This document shows, in pieces, positions 17,793-26,729 of a stretch of DNA of 64,000 bases. The stretch is from assembly GCF_013408415.1 (NCBI RefSeq), contig NZ_JACCAA010000001.1, positions 3,720,001-3,784,000 on the forward strand, read 5' to 3'. Below the pieces are notes generated by a model, which did no database searches, was not told where the DNA came from, and saw only the letters and a list, made by a program, of their open reading frames with translations. The position numbers and the translations under genes are program-made. The DNA comes from Nocardioides daedukensis (GTDB taxonomy: Bacteria > Actinomycetota > Actinomycetes > Propionibacteriales > Nocardioidaceae). The first letter of the stretch is position 1. Every line of letters starts with the position of its first letter.

Positions 17793-17806
17793 TGGAAAGG
17801 GTCGCC

Positions 17807-18253
17807 GTGTTTGATGCACTCGAGGTCGTCACGACCGTGGTTGTGGGAGTGATGGTGGGGGTTGAGTTCTCCGTCGCCTTCGTCATCAACCCGATCCTCG
17901 ACGCACTACCCGAGGACAGTGGCCAACTCGGCCGCGCACATGGAGGCCGGATGCTAGGCGCCGTGATGCCGGTGTGGTACCTGACCTCACTGGTCCTCGT
18001 CGCGGTGTGGGCGGGCGTTGAATGGCCTCAGGAGGGCACTGGCCTAGTCGTGACCGCCGCGGCGCTGCTGATCCTCAGTGTGGTCATGTCAATCCTGCTG
18101 CTCGTCCCGATCAACAACCGGGGCAAGACGTGGGCCCCTGACACCCGGCCCACAGACTGGCACGAGCAGGTGAACCGCTGGGATCACCTGCACTACGTCC
18201 GGGTGGCTGTCATCATCGGCGCCTTCGTCCTGCTGGTCGCCGCCCTCGCTTGA
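17807..18253 (+). CDS. DUF1772 family membrane protein
   Basis: A 148-residue integral membrane protein with four hydrophobic helices (about 7-30, 52-72, 80-103, 128-148) and the DUF1772-type pattern EFSVAFVINPIL, where a conserved N-P precedes the second segment. The start is set at GTG 17807 because GGAAAGG lies 6 bp upstream; an ATG at 17792 falls inside the TetR operator. Family function is unknown; members are often controlled by TetR regulators. Confidence 0.8.
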   Translation: MFDALEVVTTVVVGVMVGVEFSVAFVINPILDALPEDSGQLGRAHGGRMLGAVMPVWYLTSLVLVAVWAGVEWPQEGTGLVVTAAALLILSVVMSILLLVPINNRGKTWAPDTRPTDWHEQVNRWDHLHYVRVAVIIGAFVLLVAALA

Positions 18254-18329
18254 CCCAGCGTGGCGACATCGCGCCGCTTTGGCTCTGGTCGTAGCCGTCG
18301 CGATGGGTACGTGCTTCCGCCTGTGCCCC

Positions 18330-18522
18330 TCCGCCCAGTCCTTGATTCCCGCATGACCTTCTGGAGCGAGCGACCGAGGTCGGTCAATTCATAAGTGGCA
18401 GCCCCGGGGCGCGGGCCGTCCCCACCGAGGGCGGCGAGCACCAGGGCCACCCACTTGTCGGAGATTCTCCAGGAGTTTGCCCGGTAGTGCTGCTCGACAG
18501 CGATGGCAAACCCACCCCACAT
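18330..18522 (-). pseudogene. HxlR-type regulator remnant
   Basis: On the minus strand a frame reads HYRANSWRISDKWVALVLAA and shortly after GAATYELTDLGRSLQKVM. These match the start (GDKWxxLVLxAL) and the end (xYxLTxLGRSL) of the winged-helix domain of HxlR regulators, but the roughly 40 residues between, including the recognition helix, are missing. It reads divergently from the oxidoreductase gene, the usual place for an HxlR repressor. It is therefore probably a deleted regulator, and the adjoining operon may have lost its control. Confidence 0.65.
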
Positions 18523-18547
18523 GACCCCCAAGAAGGAGCAGATGACA

Positions 18548-19465
18548 ATGAAGCAGATGATGTCCCGGCGGGCCGTGGTCCGCGTGCCGTCCGGGCCCGC
18601 GTCGATCGAGACCATCGACGTCCCAGTGGTCGAGCCGGGGCCGGGTGAGCTCCGCGTCAAGATCGGTGCCGCGGCGATCAACCCGGTCGACCTGGGAGTG
18701 GCCGGAGGCCTCTTCCATCAGCTCGCACTGGTAGACCAGCCGGATTACACCGGGCTCGGCTGGGACTTCGCCGGCACTGTTGAGGCCACCGGCCCCGGCG
18801 TTGAACTGCCAGGCGGCACCCGTGTCGCCGGGTTCATCGACGGTTTCGATCGCGACCACGGATCCCACGCTGAGCATCTCCTCGTCCCGGCCGCGAATGT
18901 CGCCGTGGTACCGGATGGCCTGGACCTGGTCGAGGCAGCGACGGTACCGCTCAACGCCACCGCCGCAGCCCAGCTCGTGGACCTCCTGGGTGCGCCACCG
19001 AACGACGCTCGGCGACTGCTCGTGACCGGCGCAGCCGGCGCGGTGGGCGCCTACGTCGCGGCACTCGCCAAAGACCGCAGCTGGCAGGTGACCGGGATGG
19101 CCCGAGCAGCCGACGAGCAGTTCGTCCGGGGCCTCGGCGTCGACTTCACCACCGATCTCGGACAGGCTTGGGATGCCGTCGCCGACGCCGGAGCCCTGCA
19201 GGAGGACGCCTTCCGGGCGGTGCGCGAGGGTGGCCGATTCATCGGCATGCAGCCTGCCGCGCGGCTTCCCGAGGAGCGCGGCATCGCCGTCGAGGTCGTG
19301 TTCGCACGACCCGACGGTGCACTGCTCGCCCGACTACTCGCGCGGGTGGCGACGGGGGAACTGCCGGCTCGCGTCCACGCCGTCGCGCCGCTCGACGAAG
19401 TCGCCTGTGCGTACCAGGCGATGGCTCAGGGCAGCATCCGCGGCCGAATCGTGCTGGTCCCGTGA
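18548..19465 (+). CDS. NADPH:quinone reductase-like (zinc-independent MDR) oxidoreductase
   Basis: A 305-residue medium-chain dehydrogenase/reductase. The GroES-like N-terminus includes PGPGELRVKIGAAAINPVDL, and the Rossmann part has LLVTGAAGAVGAYVAALAK as the NADPH-binding loop near 165-185. The cysteine and histidine ligands of the zinc-dependent members are not seen, which favours a quinone or enone reductase. The start is placed at ATG 18548, which has AAGGAG 9 bp upstream; ATG 18542 is too close to it. It leads a three-gene run with a cupin and a DUF4267 protein. Confidence 0.82.
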   Translation: MKQMMSRRAVVRVPSGPASIETIDVPVVEPGPGELRVKIGAAAINPVDLGVAGGLFHQLALVDQPDYTGLGWDFAGTVEATGPGVELPGGTRVAGFIDGFDRDHGSHAEHLLVPAANVAVVPDGLDLVEAATVPLNATAAAQLVDLLGAPPNDARRLLVTGAAGAVGAYVAALAKDRSWQVTGMARAADEQFVRGLGVDFTTDLGQAWDAVADAGALQEDAFRAVREGGRFIGMQPAARLPEERGIAVEVVFARPDGALLARLLARVATGELPARVHAVAPLDEVACAYQAMAQGSIRGRIVLVP

Positions 19466-19497
19466 CGGCGCGCGGCGTCGCAGCGAGAGTCGGGGCC

Positions 19498-19950
19498 ATG
19501 ACCCAGGGCGCTTCCGATATCCGGTCGATCTCCCTGGGGGCCAGCGGATCGAAGATCGAGGTGCTTGCCGGTCCTGCGGAGACCGGCGGGATCGTGAGCA
19601 TCTACCGCTGGCACATGGCGCCCTCGAGCACAGGGCCATCACCGCACTTCCACAGGACCTTCGCCGAAACGTTCCTCATCGAGGAGGGTGAGGTCGAGTA
19701 CTACGACGCAGGAGTCTGGCGAAGTCTGCGCCGTGGCGATCTCGCGCATGCCGCGCAGGGCGCGACGCACGGGCTCCGCAAGGTGAACGACCAGCCGGCC
19801 ACAATCCTGATGATCCTCACCCCCGGCGTGCCTCGCGAGGAGTACTTCGCCCAAATCGCCATCGCGGATCGGCGGGACGTCGCGCGCCTGCATGAGATCC
19901 ACGACAACCATTTCGTCGACGACGATTCCCTCAACGGAAAGGACAGCTGA
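19498..19950 (+). CDS. Cupin-domain protein
   Basis: A 150-residue single-domain cupin. Motif 1 is clear, PHFHRTFAETFLIEEGEVEY (HxH...E...G), and motif 2 is partly seen in the HAAQGATHGLRKVND stretch, giving the likely metal ligands. Starts at ATG 19498, 32 bp after the oxidoreductase. Its stop overlaps the next start (TGATG). The substrate is unknown; small cupins beside quinone-reductase-like genes often act on or sense reactive small molecules. Confidence 0.78.
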   Translation: MTQGASDIRSISLGASGSKIEVLAGPAETGGIVSIYRWHMAPSSTGPSPHFHRTFAETFLIEEGEVEYYDAGVWRSLRRGDLAHAAQGATHGLRKVNDQPATILMILTPGVPREEYFAQIAIADRRDVARLHEIHDNHFVDDDSLNGKDS

Positions 19951-20324
19951 TGCTCACCACCGGCGCCACCGTGATCGCCGGCCTGCTCGGCGTGGCCCTG
20001 ATACTCATGGGCGTGCGGGCCTTCACCACTCCTCAAGGTGCCGCCGGCTTCGGCATCCCCACGACCCAGGCCGACGACCCCAGCATCTGGCCCTGGCTGC
20101 GCGTCAAAGGACTGCGCGAGATCGGGTGCGGGTTCTTCATCTTCGTCCTGATGCTCGTCGCGACGCCGTCAGTGCTGGGTTGGTACGTGCTGACCCTCGC
20201 AGCAATACCCGCCGGCGATGCGGTGATCGTGCTTCGCAGTGGCGGGCCGAAGGCCGTTGCCTACGGCGTCCACAGCGCAACCGCAGCCGTGATGGTGGCG
20301 ACCAGCGTCGGCCTCCTGGTCTGA
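19950..20324 (+). CDS. DUF4267-type small membrane protein
   Basis: A 124-residue protein with four predicted membrane helices (about 5-25, 55-80, 82-95, 105-124) and the conserved loop FGIPTTQADDPSIWPWLRVKGLRE typical of DUF4267. Its ATG overlaps the cupin stop by one base. Function unknown; likely cotranscribed with the oxidoreductase and cupin. Confidence 0.75.
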   Translation: MLTTGATVIAGLLGVALILMGVRAFTTPQGAAGFGIPTTQADDPSIWPWLRVKGLREIGCGFFIFVLMLVATPSVLGWYVLTLAAIPAGDAVIVLRSGGPKAVAYGVHSATAAVMVATSVGLLV

Positions 20325-20412
20325 CTCCGCCGCCGGTTCGATCTGACCTGGTCGGACGAAACCCACCGCCACTTCGGCAGTAACAGCCTCCCGCGGGCGG
20401 TTCCCTGACACC

Positions 20413-21240
20413 TCAGCCGGTCTGGCCTTCCTCGCGACTCTCGGCGACCCGGTGGGGGACCCTCAGCAGCCGGATCCCGGTGACGAGGACGAGCCCGCCG
20501 ACGAGGTTTCCGAACGTCGACCAGCCCAAGGACCCGAGCAGGTCGAGGTGGTCGTAGTCGGCCTCGCCGGTGAACAGGCCGGCGAACATCAGGATGGAGT
20601 CGAGCACCGCGTGGAACAACTGTGCACCCACCAGGACGAATGCCATCAGCACCGTCGGCACCACCCGGACGCCGATGTTCTCGGTCGAGTGCTGCATCCG
20701 GGTCATCAGCGTGATCACGGCACCCGCGAGCACCGCGAGGCAGAACGAGCGCCAGGACACCCCGAGGTCGGCGTAGTGGGCGCCGGACTCCACCGCCATC
20801 GCGTGCACGCTCGGTAGCGCCACGACGATCACCCCGGCCATCACGGCGCCCCCTGCAAGGTTGGCGGCCAGGGTGACCCCCCAGAGCCTCAGCAGTTGCG
20901 CGAGGGTCCCGACCTTGGCAGCGACCGAGATCACCGGCACCAAGAAGTTCTCTGTGAACAGCTCGCTCTTGGCCATCAGCAGGGCCACGAAACCGATGGT
21001 GAACGCGAGCGAGGCGAGGAGATGGTTGTCGGTCTCCGCCAACACCACGAGATAGCTCAGAACTCCCACACCGACATCGATGCCGCCCAGCAGGCCGGTC
21101 GCGAGCAGGGGGAGTAGGGGACGACTGAGACGCTCGTGGCCCTCCTCGACGAGGCGGTCGTAGGCCTTTTCCTCCTCGGACTCCTCACGAGAGCCCTTGG
21201 GTGCAGCCAGGTCGCCTTCATCACCGGACGGCCGGCTCAT
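20413..21240 (-). CDS. Formate/nitrite transporter (FNT) family channel
   Basis: A 275-residue membrane protein with an acidic N-terminal segment followed by six hydrophobic segments. The FNT hallmark AKSELFTENFLVPV is near residue 90, with a related HSTENIGVRVVP-like repeat in the second half. FNT proteins form pentameric channels for small monovalent anions such as formate, nitrite or hydrosulfide; the substrate cannot be told here. It stands alone, with the small 66-residue gene just upstream on the same strand. Confidence 0.85.
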   Translation of the reverse strand: MSRPSGDEGDLAAPKGSREESEEEKAYDRLVEEGHERLSRPLLPLLATGLLGGIDVGVGVLSYLVVLAETDNHLLASLAFTIGFVALLMAKSELFTENFLVPVISVAAKVGTLAQLLRLWGVTLAANLAGGAVMAGVIVVALPSVHAMAVESGAHYADLGVSWRSFCLAVLAGAVITLMTRMQHSTENIGVRVVPTVLMAFVLVGAQLFHAVLDSILMFAGLFTGEADYDHLDLLGSLGWSTFGNLVGGLVLVTGIRLLRVPHRVAESREEGQTG

Positions 21241-21242
21241 GA

Positions 21243-21443
21243 TCAGGCGGCCAGTCGTCGGGCGTCGGGATCGAGGTTGAAGATGATCTTCTCGACCGTC
21301 ATCAGGCGCTCGCGGTCCGATTCGTCGACGCGGATCGCGTCGAAGCCCAGCTCCCCGGAGACATCCTCGGGATGCCAGCCGCCACGGACCAGCTCGGTGG
21401 TGGCCTCGTCGAGGAGGGTCCTGGTCGTCATCGCGTAGTCCAT
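21243..21443 (-). CDS. Small conserved hypothetical protein
   Basis: A 66-residue soluble protein from ATG 21441-21443 (MDYAMTTRTLLDEATTELV); ATG 21431 is an alternative. It is acidic with two helices and no known motif. It ends 2 bp before the FNT gene starts, so the two are probably one transcript. I do not recognise it. Confidence 0.5.
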   Translation of the reverse strand: MDYAMTTRTLLDEATTELVRGGWHPEDVSGELGFDAIRVDESDRERLMTVEKIIFNLDPDARRLAA

Positions 21444-21533
21444 GACGGTTCGATACCCGATTCGGGTTCGGTGATTCGCGAACCGCCGGGCGCTGTGCGG
21501 CCGCAATGGGGGTGACCGGATAACGTCAGGCAC

Positions 21534-22496
21534 ATGTCTTCCTCTCCCGTCGCCGTTGCCGAGATCGTCCGCTCAGGAGTCGTGGAGGGCCACCACTACG
21601 GTTCGATCGTCGCTCTGGACAAGGACGGCGAGGTGGACTGGTCGGTCGGCATGGTCGACGAACCCGTCTTCCCTCGCTCCTGCAACAAGCCGATCCAGGC
21701 GCTGGGCATGCTCCGCGCCGGCCTTGACCTGCCGCCGGACCTGCTGGCGCTGGCCTGCGCCTCGCACTCGGGGGAGTCGTTCCACGTCGAGGGCGTACGC
21801 CGCATCCTGGCCGGTGCCGGACTGGACGAGTCGGCCCTGCAGACCCCACCGGACTATCCCCTCGACGACCAGGTGCGCGAGGAGATCATCAGGTCCGGTG
21901 GCGGCAAGGAGCCGATCACGATGAACTGCTCCGGCAAGCACGCCGCGATGCTCGCCACCTGCGTGGTGAACGGCTGGGACACCGCGACCTACCTGGCACC
22001 CGACCACCCGCTCCAGGTCGGCCTGGCGGGAACGTTCGCCGAGCTCACCGGCGAGGAGGTCGCATACGTGGCCACGGACGGTTGCGGCGCGCCGCTGCTC
22101 TCTGCCTCACTGGTCGGGCTGGCCCGCGCCTTCCGAACGCTCGCCGTCGCGACCGAGGGCGACGAGGCCAGGATCGCGGAGGCGATCCGCACCCACCCCG
22201 AGAACGTCTCCGGCACCCGGCGTGACGAGCTGGCGCTGCTCAAGGCGATCCCGGCCTCGATCGGCAAGGCGGGGGCCGAGTCCTGCTATGCCGTGGCGCT
22301 CCCGGACGGTCGTGCCTTTGCCCTCAAGTGCGACGACGGTGCCGCGCGGGTGCGCCCGGTGCTGATGGCCGAGGCGCTGCGTCGCTCCGGCATCGACGCC
22401 GAAGACGGCGTGGATGGGGCCGCCGTGCTGCGCACGGGCGAGTTCCCACTGCTCGGCGGCGGCCAGCCGGTGGGCAGCATCCGCGCCTCGTTCTGA
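21534..22496 (+). CDS. L-asparaginase (Rhizobium-type / asparaginase II family)
   Basis: A 320-residue enzyme predicted to hydrolyse asparagine to aspartate. It belongs to the thermolabile Rhizobium family, not the classical bacterial type I/II fold: FPRSCNKPIQALGML near residue 48, LACASHSGESFHVEGVRRIL near 78, and ITMNCSGKHAAMLATC near 130. The SCNK and CSGKH motifs carry the active serine, lysine and cysteine residues of this family. It is a single gene with its own start 90 bp from the divergent 66-residue gene. Confidence 0.88.
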   Translation: MSSSPVAVAEIVRSGVVEGHHYGSIVALDKDGEVDWSVGMVDEPVFPRSCNKPIQALGMLRAGLDLPPDLLALACASHSGESFHVEGVRRILAGAGLDESALQTPPDYPLDDQVREEIIRSGGGKEPITMNCSGKHAAMLATCVVNGWDTATYLAPDHPLQVGLAGTFAELTGEEVAYVATDGCGAPLLSASLVGLARAFRTLAVATEGDEARIAEAIRTHPENVSGTRRDELALLKAIPASIGKAGAESCYAVALPDGRAFALKCDDGAARVRPVLMAEALRRSGIDAEDGVDGAAVLRTGEFPLLGGGQPVGSIRASF

Positions 22497-22550
22497 CCCC
22501 AGTTCCCACCAGAGTTCCGACCCGACCGGCCCCGACCACTTGGGAGCTCC

Positions 22551-23177
22551 ATGGACATCCGGAAGCAGGCATCACCACGACGCCGGCTGCGGGTGACCGT
22601 TGCCACGGCGGCGGTGGGGGCAGTGCTGCTGGCGATCTCCCTGCGCATCGAGCCCGGCAGCGGCTGGTTCTATCCCTCGACCCTCGCCCTGGCGATGGTG
22701 TGGGCGGTCGGTGCGTGGCTCTCCGGGCCCCTGCACCTGGGCCGGGTCGGGTCCGAGCGCCCGGTGCTGCCGGCGCTCATCGTCGGCGCCACTCTGGCCT
22801 CGGTCTTCGTGGTCGGCGGGCTCGTCGTCCGCGAGATCGGGTTCCTGGCCGACCGGGTCGCCGACGTACTGGCCTATGCCGCCGCGGGTTCAGGGCTGCT
22901 CCTGCTGGTCGTCACCGTGGTCAACGGGGTCGCGGAGGAGATGTTCTTCCGTGGCGCCCTGTATGACGTGGTGCCCCACCACCGTGTGCTGATCACCGCG
23001 GTGGCCTATGCCATGGTCACCCTGGTCACCGGCAACCTGATGCTGGCCTTCGCCGCACTGCTGCTCGGCCTGGTCGTGGGTCGCCAGCGGGAGGTCTCCG
23101 GAGGACTGCTCGCACCGGCGATCACGCACGTCACCTGGTCGGTGGCGATGCTCTATGCCCTGCCGGCCCTCTTCTGA
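22551..23177 (+). CDS. CPBP family intramembrane protease-like protein
   Basis: A 208-residue membrane protein (Abi/CAAX protease family). The EExxxR motif is present in NGVAEEMFFRGALYDVV (near residue 125), and later helices hold VTGNLMLAFAALLLGLV and ITHVTWSVAML, with a histidine in the last as expected for the metal or active site. In bacteria these proteins have varied roles, including peptide processing and self-immunity. No bacteriocin genes are nearby, so its role is open. Confidence 0.82.
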   Translation: MDIRKQASPRRRLRVTVATAAVGAVLLAISLRIEPGSGWFYPSTLALAMVWAVGAWLSGPLHLGRVGSERPVLPALIVGATLASVFVVGGLVVREIGFLADRVADVLAYAAAGSGLLLLVVTVVNGVAEEMFFRGALYDVVPHHRVLITAVAYAMVTLVTGNLMLAFAALLLGLVVGRQREVSGGLLAPAITHVTWSVAMLYALPALF

Positions 23178-23198
23178 GGCCGGTTCTCGGGCCAGCCC

Positions 23199-24092
23199 TC
23201 ACTCGTCCTCGGCGAGCGCCCTGCGGATCGCCTGCTCATAGGTGAGCGGCTCCCCGGGCACCACGTCTCGGATCGAGTGGTCGGTGACCACCACCTCCGT
23301 GCCCATCGAGTCGATCAGGTTCCTCCCGGTCATCACGTTGACGTCGGTCACCAGCGCGAGCCAGTAGGACGAAAGCCTCGGGGTGAGGAACGGGACCGGG
23401 ACGATCGGGAGTGGCCGCCCCTGCACCCGGGCGAGGATGCGGAGCATGTCGAGATAGGTCAGCTCGTCGGGTCCGCCGACTTCGAAGACCCGCCCGATCG
23501 CGTCCTCGTGGTCGACCACGCCGGCCAGATAACGGACCACGTCGTCGATCGCGATGGGCTGGGTCCGGGTGGTGACCCAGCGGGGCACCACCATCGCCGG
23601 CAGCCGCTTGACCAGCTGCCGGGTCAGCTCCCAGGAGATGCCGCCCTCGCCGATCACGATCGCGGCGCGCAGCGCAGTGACCGGCACGCCGGCCTGGCCG
23701 AGCAGGCTCTCGACCTCCCGTCGTGAGCGCAGGTGGGCGGAGAGGTCCTCGTCCTCGGCGCCCAGGCCGCCCAGGTAGACGATCTGCCGTACGCCGTTGC
23801 GTGCGGCCGCCTCACCGAAGCTGCGTGCGGCAGCGGCGTCACGTTCCTCGAAGTCGGCCCGGTCCAGGGAGTGCACCAGATAGATGGCGACGTCCACGCC
23901 CTCGAGTGCCGTCTCCAACGAATCCGGGTCGGTGACGTCTGCGAACACCGGGTCGCCCGGCCCGGCGTAGTCCTCCGGCTTCCGGGTCATCGCGCGGACC
24001 ACGTGGCCCGCCTCGACGAGAACTGGGGCGAGGCGCTGCCCCACGAATCCGGAGGCTCCGGTGAGCAGGACTGTGGCGGGGGCGTCAGGCAT
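23199..24092 (-). CDS. NAD(P)-binding protein, NmrA/epimerase-like SDR
   Basis: A 297-residue atypical short-chain dehydrogenase starting at ATG 24090-24092 (MPDAPATVLLTGASGFVGQR). The Rossmann glycine motif TGASGFVGQ is at residues 10-18, followed by an NmrA-like middle region (VYLVHSLDRADFEERDAAAARSF). The usual YxxxK catalytic pair is not obvious, as in NmrA-like sensors and the complex I assembly-type proteins. Function not known. Confidence 0.78.
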   Translation of the reverse strand: MPDAPATVLLTGASGFVGQRLAPVLVEAGHVVRAMTRKPEDYAGPGDPVFADVTDPDSLETALEGVDVAIYLVHSLDRADFEERDAAAARSFGEAAARNGVRQIVYLGGLGAEDEDLSAHLRSRREVESLLGQAGVPVTALRAAIVIGEGGISWELTRQLVKRLPAMVVPRWVTTRTQPIAIDDVVRYLAGVVDHEDAIGRVFEVGGPDELTYLDMLRILARVQGRPLPIVPVPFLTPRLSSYWLALVTDVNVMTGRNLIDSMGTEVVVTDHSIRDVVPGEPLTYEQAIRRALAEDE

Positions 24093-24185
24093 GGGACCAG
24101 CATGCCCGACGGCCCCAGCACTGGCCATGCCTCGACGACCCGCACTCGGTGCGCGAGCAGTGCGCCGATCCGGCACACTGCAGGC

Positions 24186-26729
24186 GTGTCCCTTCCCGCC
24201 AGCTCGCCCATCGCCCGGCTGCTCGCCGAGCCGCCAGCGCTGCCGGTCGTCGCCGGGCTGCCCGCGCTGGCCGTCGCGATGGCTGAGCGCGGGGTCGCCG
24301 TCCTGCACGCTCCGCCCGGGACCGGCAAGACGACGCTCGCCCCGCCCGCGGTCGCGCACGACGTCTCCGGGCGGGTGGTGGTCACCCAGCCGAGCCGGCT
24401 CGCCGTACGTGCTGCCGCGCGCCGGCTGGCCGGTCTGCTGGGGGAGCCGGTGGGAGGGCTCGTCGGGTATGCCGTGCGCGGTGAGCGGCGCGCCTCACCG
24501 GCGACGCGGATCGAGTTCGTCACCGCCGGCTTGCTGCTGCGCCGTGTCCAGGCTGACCCAGCGCTCACCGGCACCGACGTCGTCGTGCTCGATGAGGTGC
24601 ACGAGCGACACCTGGACGCGGACCTGCTGCTGGCTCTGCTCCTCGACATCCGCGCCAACCTGCGCGACGACCTGCGCGTGGTCGCGATGTCCGCCACGGT
24701 GGAGGCGGATCGGTTCGCCAGACTCATCGGAGGCGACGAGCCGGCGCCGGTGATCGGCGTACCCGGCGCGCTCCATCCGGTCACCGAGCTGTGGCGCCCG
24801 TTGCCGCCCGGGCAGCGGCGCACCGACGCGCGCGGGATCACCCCCGCCTTCCATGACCACCTCGCGGCGACGGTGCGTGAGGCACTGGCCACGCACGAGG
24901 GCGACGTGCTCGTCTTCGTGCCCGGGGTGGCGGAGGTGGAGGGGTGCGTACGTCGTCTCGCCGGCGCAGCGTCGGCGCAGGGAGTGGCCGTCCACGCCCT
25001 GCACGGCAGGCTGTCGGGCGCCGAGCAGGATCGGGCACTGACCGAGGGACCGGGCCGACGAGTGGTGGTCTCCACGGCCGTGGCCGAGTCGTCCCTGACG
25101 GTGCCCGGGGTGCGGATCGTCGTGGACGCCGGGTTCTCCCGCGAGCCGCGCACCGACCATCGCCGGGGGCTGGCCGGGTTGGTCACGGTCGCGGTCAGCA
25201 GGGCCGGGGCCGAGCAACGCGCAGGGCGCGCGGGCCGCTTGGGGCCGGGCGTCGTACTGCGGTGCTGGTCCGAGGCCGAGCACGCCCACCTGGCGGCGCA
25301 CCCCGAGCCGGAGATCGTCACCGCCGACCTCACCTCGTTCGCCCTCGAGGCCGCCCGCTGGGGCAGTGGCCGACTGGCTCTGCTCGACCAACCGCCAGTG
25401 CCTGCGCTGGCCGCCGCCCGCCAGACGTTGACCGGGATCGGCGCCCTCGACGTCGCCGGTCGGATCACCGAGCGCGGTCGACAGATCGCCCGGGTGCCCA
25501 CCGACCCGCGATTGGCGCGAGCCCTGGTCGACGGCGCCGACGTGGTCGGTTCGCGACGCGCTGCGGAAGTGGTGGCGCTGCTCGCCGAGGACGTGCGGGC
25601 ACCGGGAGCCGACCTGGTTGCTGCGTTGCGGGCGATGCGCGGCGGTCGCGGTTCGGGCTCGTGGCGCACACAGGTGAAGCGGCTCGAGGCCCTGGCCGGA
25701 CCCGGTGGCCCGGGTAGCCCGGGTAGTCCTGCGACCGGCCTCACCGATGATGTCGCCGTCGGATTGATCGTGGCGCTGGCCCACCCGGATCGGATCGCGC
25801 GCCGACGCCGTAGCTCCGGGAGCTATCTGCTGGCCTCGGGGACCGGGGCCGCCCTGGACCCGCGGGATCCGGGCCCGCTCGCCGGCCTGGAGTGGCTCGC
25901 GGTCGCCGACGCCGACCGGCGCCAGGGCAGCCGCGAGGCGATCATCCGCTCCGCCGCACCGCTCACCGAGGACCTGGCCCTGGAGGCCGCCGCCTCGCTG
26001 TGGACCGAGCAGGACCGGGTGGGCTGGGAGTCGGGACGGGTCGTGGCCGAGCGGAGCACCACGCTGGGAGCGATCGAGCTGGCCAGTGCTCCGATCCCTG
26101 ACCCTCCGGTCGAGCTCGTCGTCGCCGCGATCCGCGACGGACTCGCCAAGGAGGGTCTGGACGTCCTGCGCTGGACCGAGTCGGCAACGGCCCTGCGCAG
26201 ACGGCTCGACTTCCTGCACCGCACACTCGGTGACCCGTGGCCGGACGTGGGGGACTCGGCACTGACCGAGGACGTCGAGACGTGGCTGGGATCCGACCTG
26301 GCCCGGGTGCGCGGAGCCAAGGACCTGGCTCGAATCGACGTGACCGGTGCCCTGCGGCGACTCCTGCCCTGGCCCGAGGCCGGCCGGCTCGACGAGCTCG
26401 CACCGGAGCGGGTCGAGGTGCCCACCGGGTCCAAGGTGCGGATCGACTACTCCGGAGACCAACCGGTCCTGGCGGTGCGGCTCCAGGAGGTCTTCGGTTG
26501 GACCAGCGTGCCCCGACTGGCCGATGGGCGGGTGCCACTGCTGCTGCACCTGCTGTCGCCGGCCCAGCGACCGGCGGCGGTCACCGCCGACCTGGACTCG
26601 TTCTGGGACAACGGCTACCCGGGTGTGCGCTCGGACCTGCGCGGGAGATATCCCAAGCACCCGTGGCCAGAGGACCCGCGGAGCGCGCCACCGACTCGGC
26701 GTTCCAAACGGGCCGGAGATCGAGAGTAG
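24186..26729 (+). CDS. hrpB: ATP-dependent RNA helicase HrpB
   Basis: An 847-residue DEAH-type helicase. The start is set at GTG 24186 (VSLPASSPIARLL); the frame is open far upstream but with no family similarity. Visible: Walker A APPGTGKTT (42-50), the DEVH box in VVLDEVHERH near 134, motif III MSATVEADRF, motif VI AEQRAGRAGRLGPGVVLR, and the HrpB-specific C-terminal domain with LPWPEAGRLDELAPERVEVP and GSKVRIDY. RNA substrate unknown. The stop codon lies within the 3' end of a convergent tRNA gene. Confidence 0.93.
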   Translation: MSLPASSPIARLLAEPPALPVVAGLPALAVAMAERGVAVLHAPPGTGKTTLAPPAVAHDVSGRVVVTQPSRLAVRAAARRLAGLLGEPVGGLVGYAVRGERRASPATRIEFVTAGLLLRRVQADPALTGTDVVVLDEVHERHLDADLLLALLLDIRANLRDDLRVVAMSATVEADRFARLIGGDEPAPVIGVPGALHPVTELWRPLPPGQRRTDARGITPAFHDHLAATVREALATHEGDVLVFVPGVAEVEGCVRRLAGAASAQGVAVHALHGRLSGAEQDRALTEGPGRRVVVSTAVAESSLTVPGVRIVVDAGFSREPRTDHRRGLAGLVTVAVSRAGAEQRAGRAGRLGPGVVLRCWSEAEHAHLAAHPEPEIVTADLTSFALEAARWGSGRLALLDQPPVPALAAARQTLTGIGALDVAGRITERGRQIARVPTDPRLARALVDGADVVGSRRAAEVVALLAEDVRAPGADLVAALRAMRGGRGSGSWRTQVKRLEALAGPGGPGSPGSPATGLTDDVAVGLIVALAHPDRIARRRRSSGSYLLASGTGAALDPRDPGPLAGLEWLAVADADRRQGSREAIIRSAAPLTEDLALEAAASLWTEQDRVGWESGRVVAERSTTLGAIELASAPIPDPPVELVVAAIRDGLAKEGLDVLRWTESATALRRRLDFLHRTLGDPWPDVGDSALTEDVETWLGSDLARVRGAKDLARIDVTGALRRLLPWPEAGRLDELAPERVEVPTGSKVRIDYSGDQPVLAVRLQEVFGWTSVPRLADGRVPLLLHLLSPAQRPAAVTADLDSFWDNGYPGVRSDLRGRYPKHPWPEDPRSAPPTRRSKRAGDRE

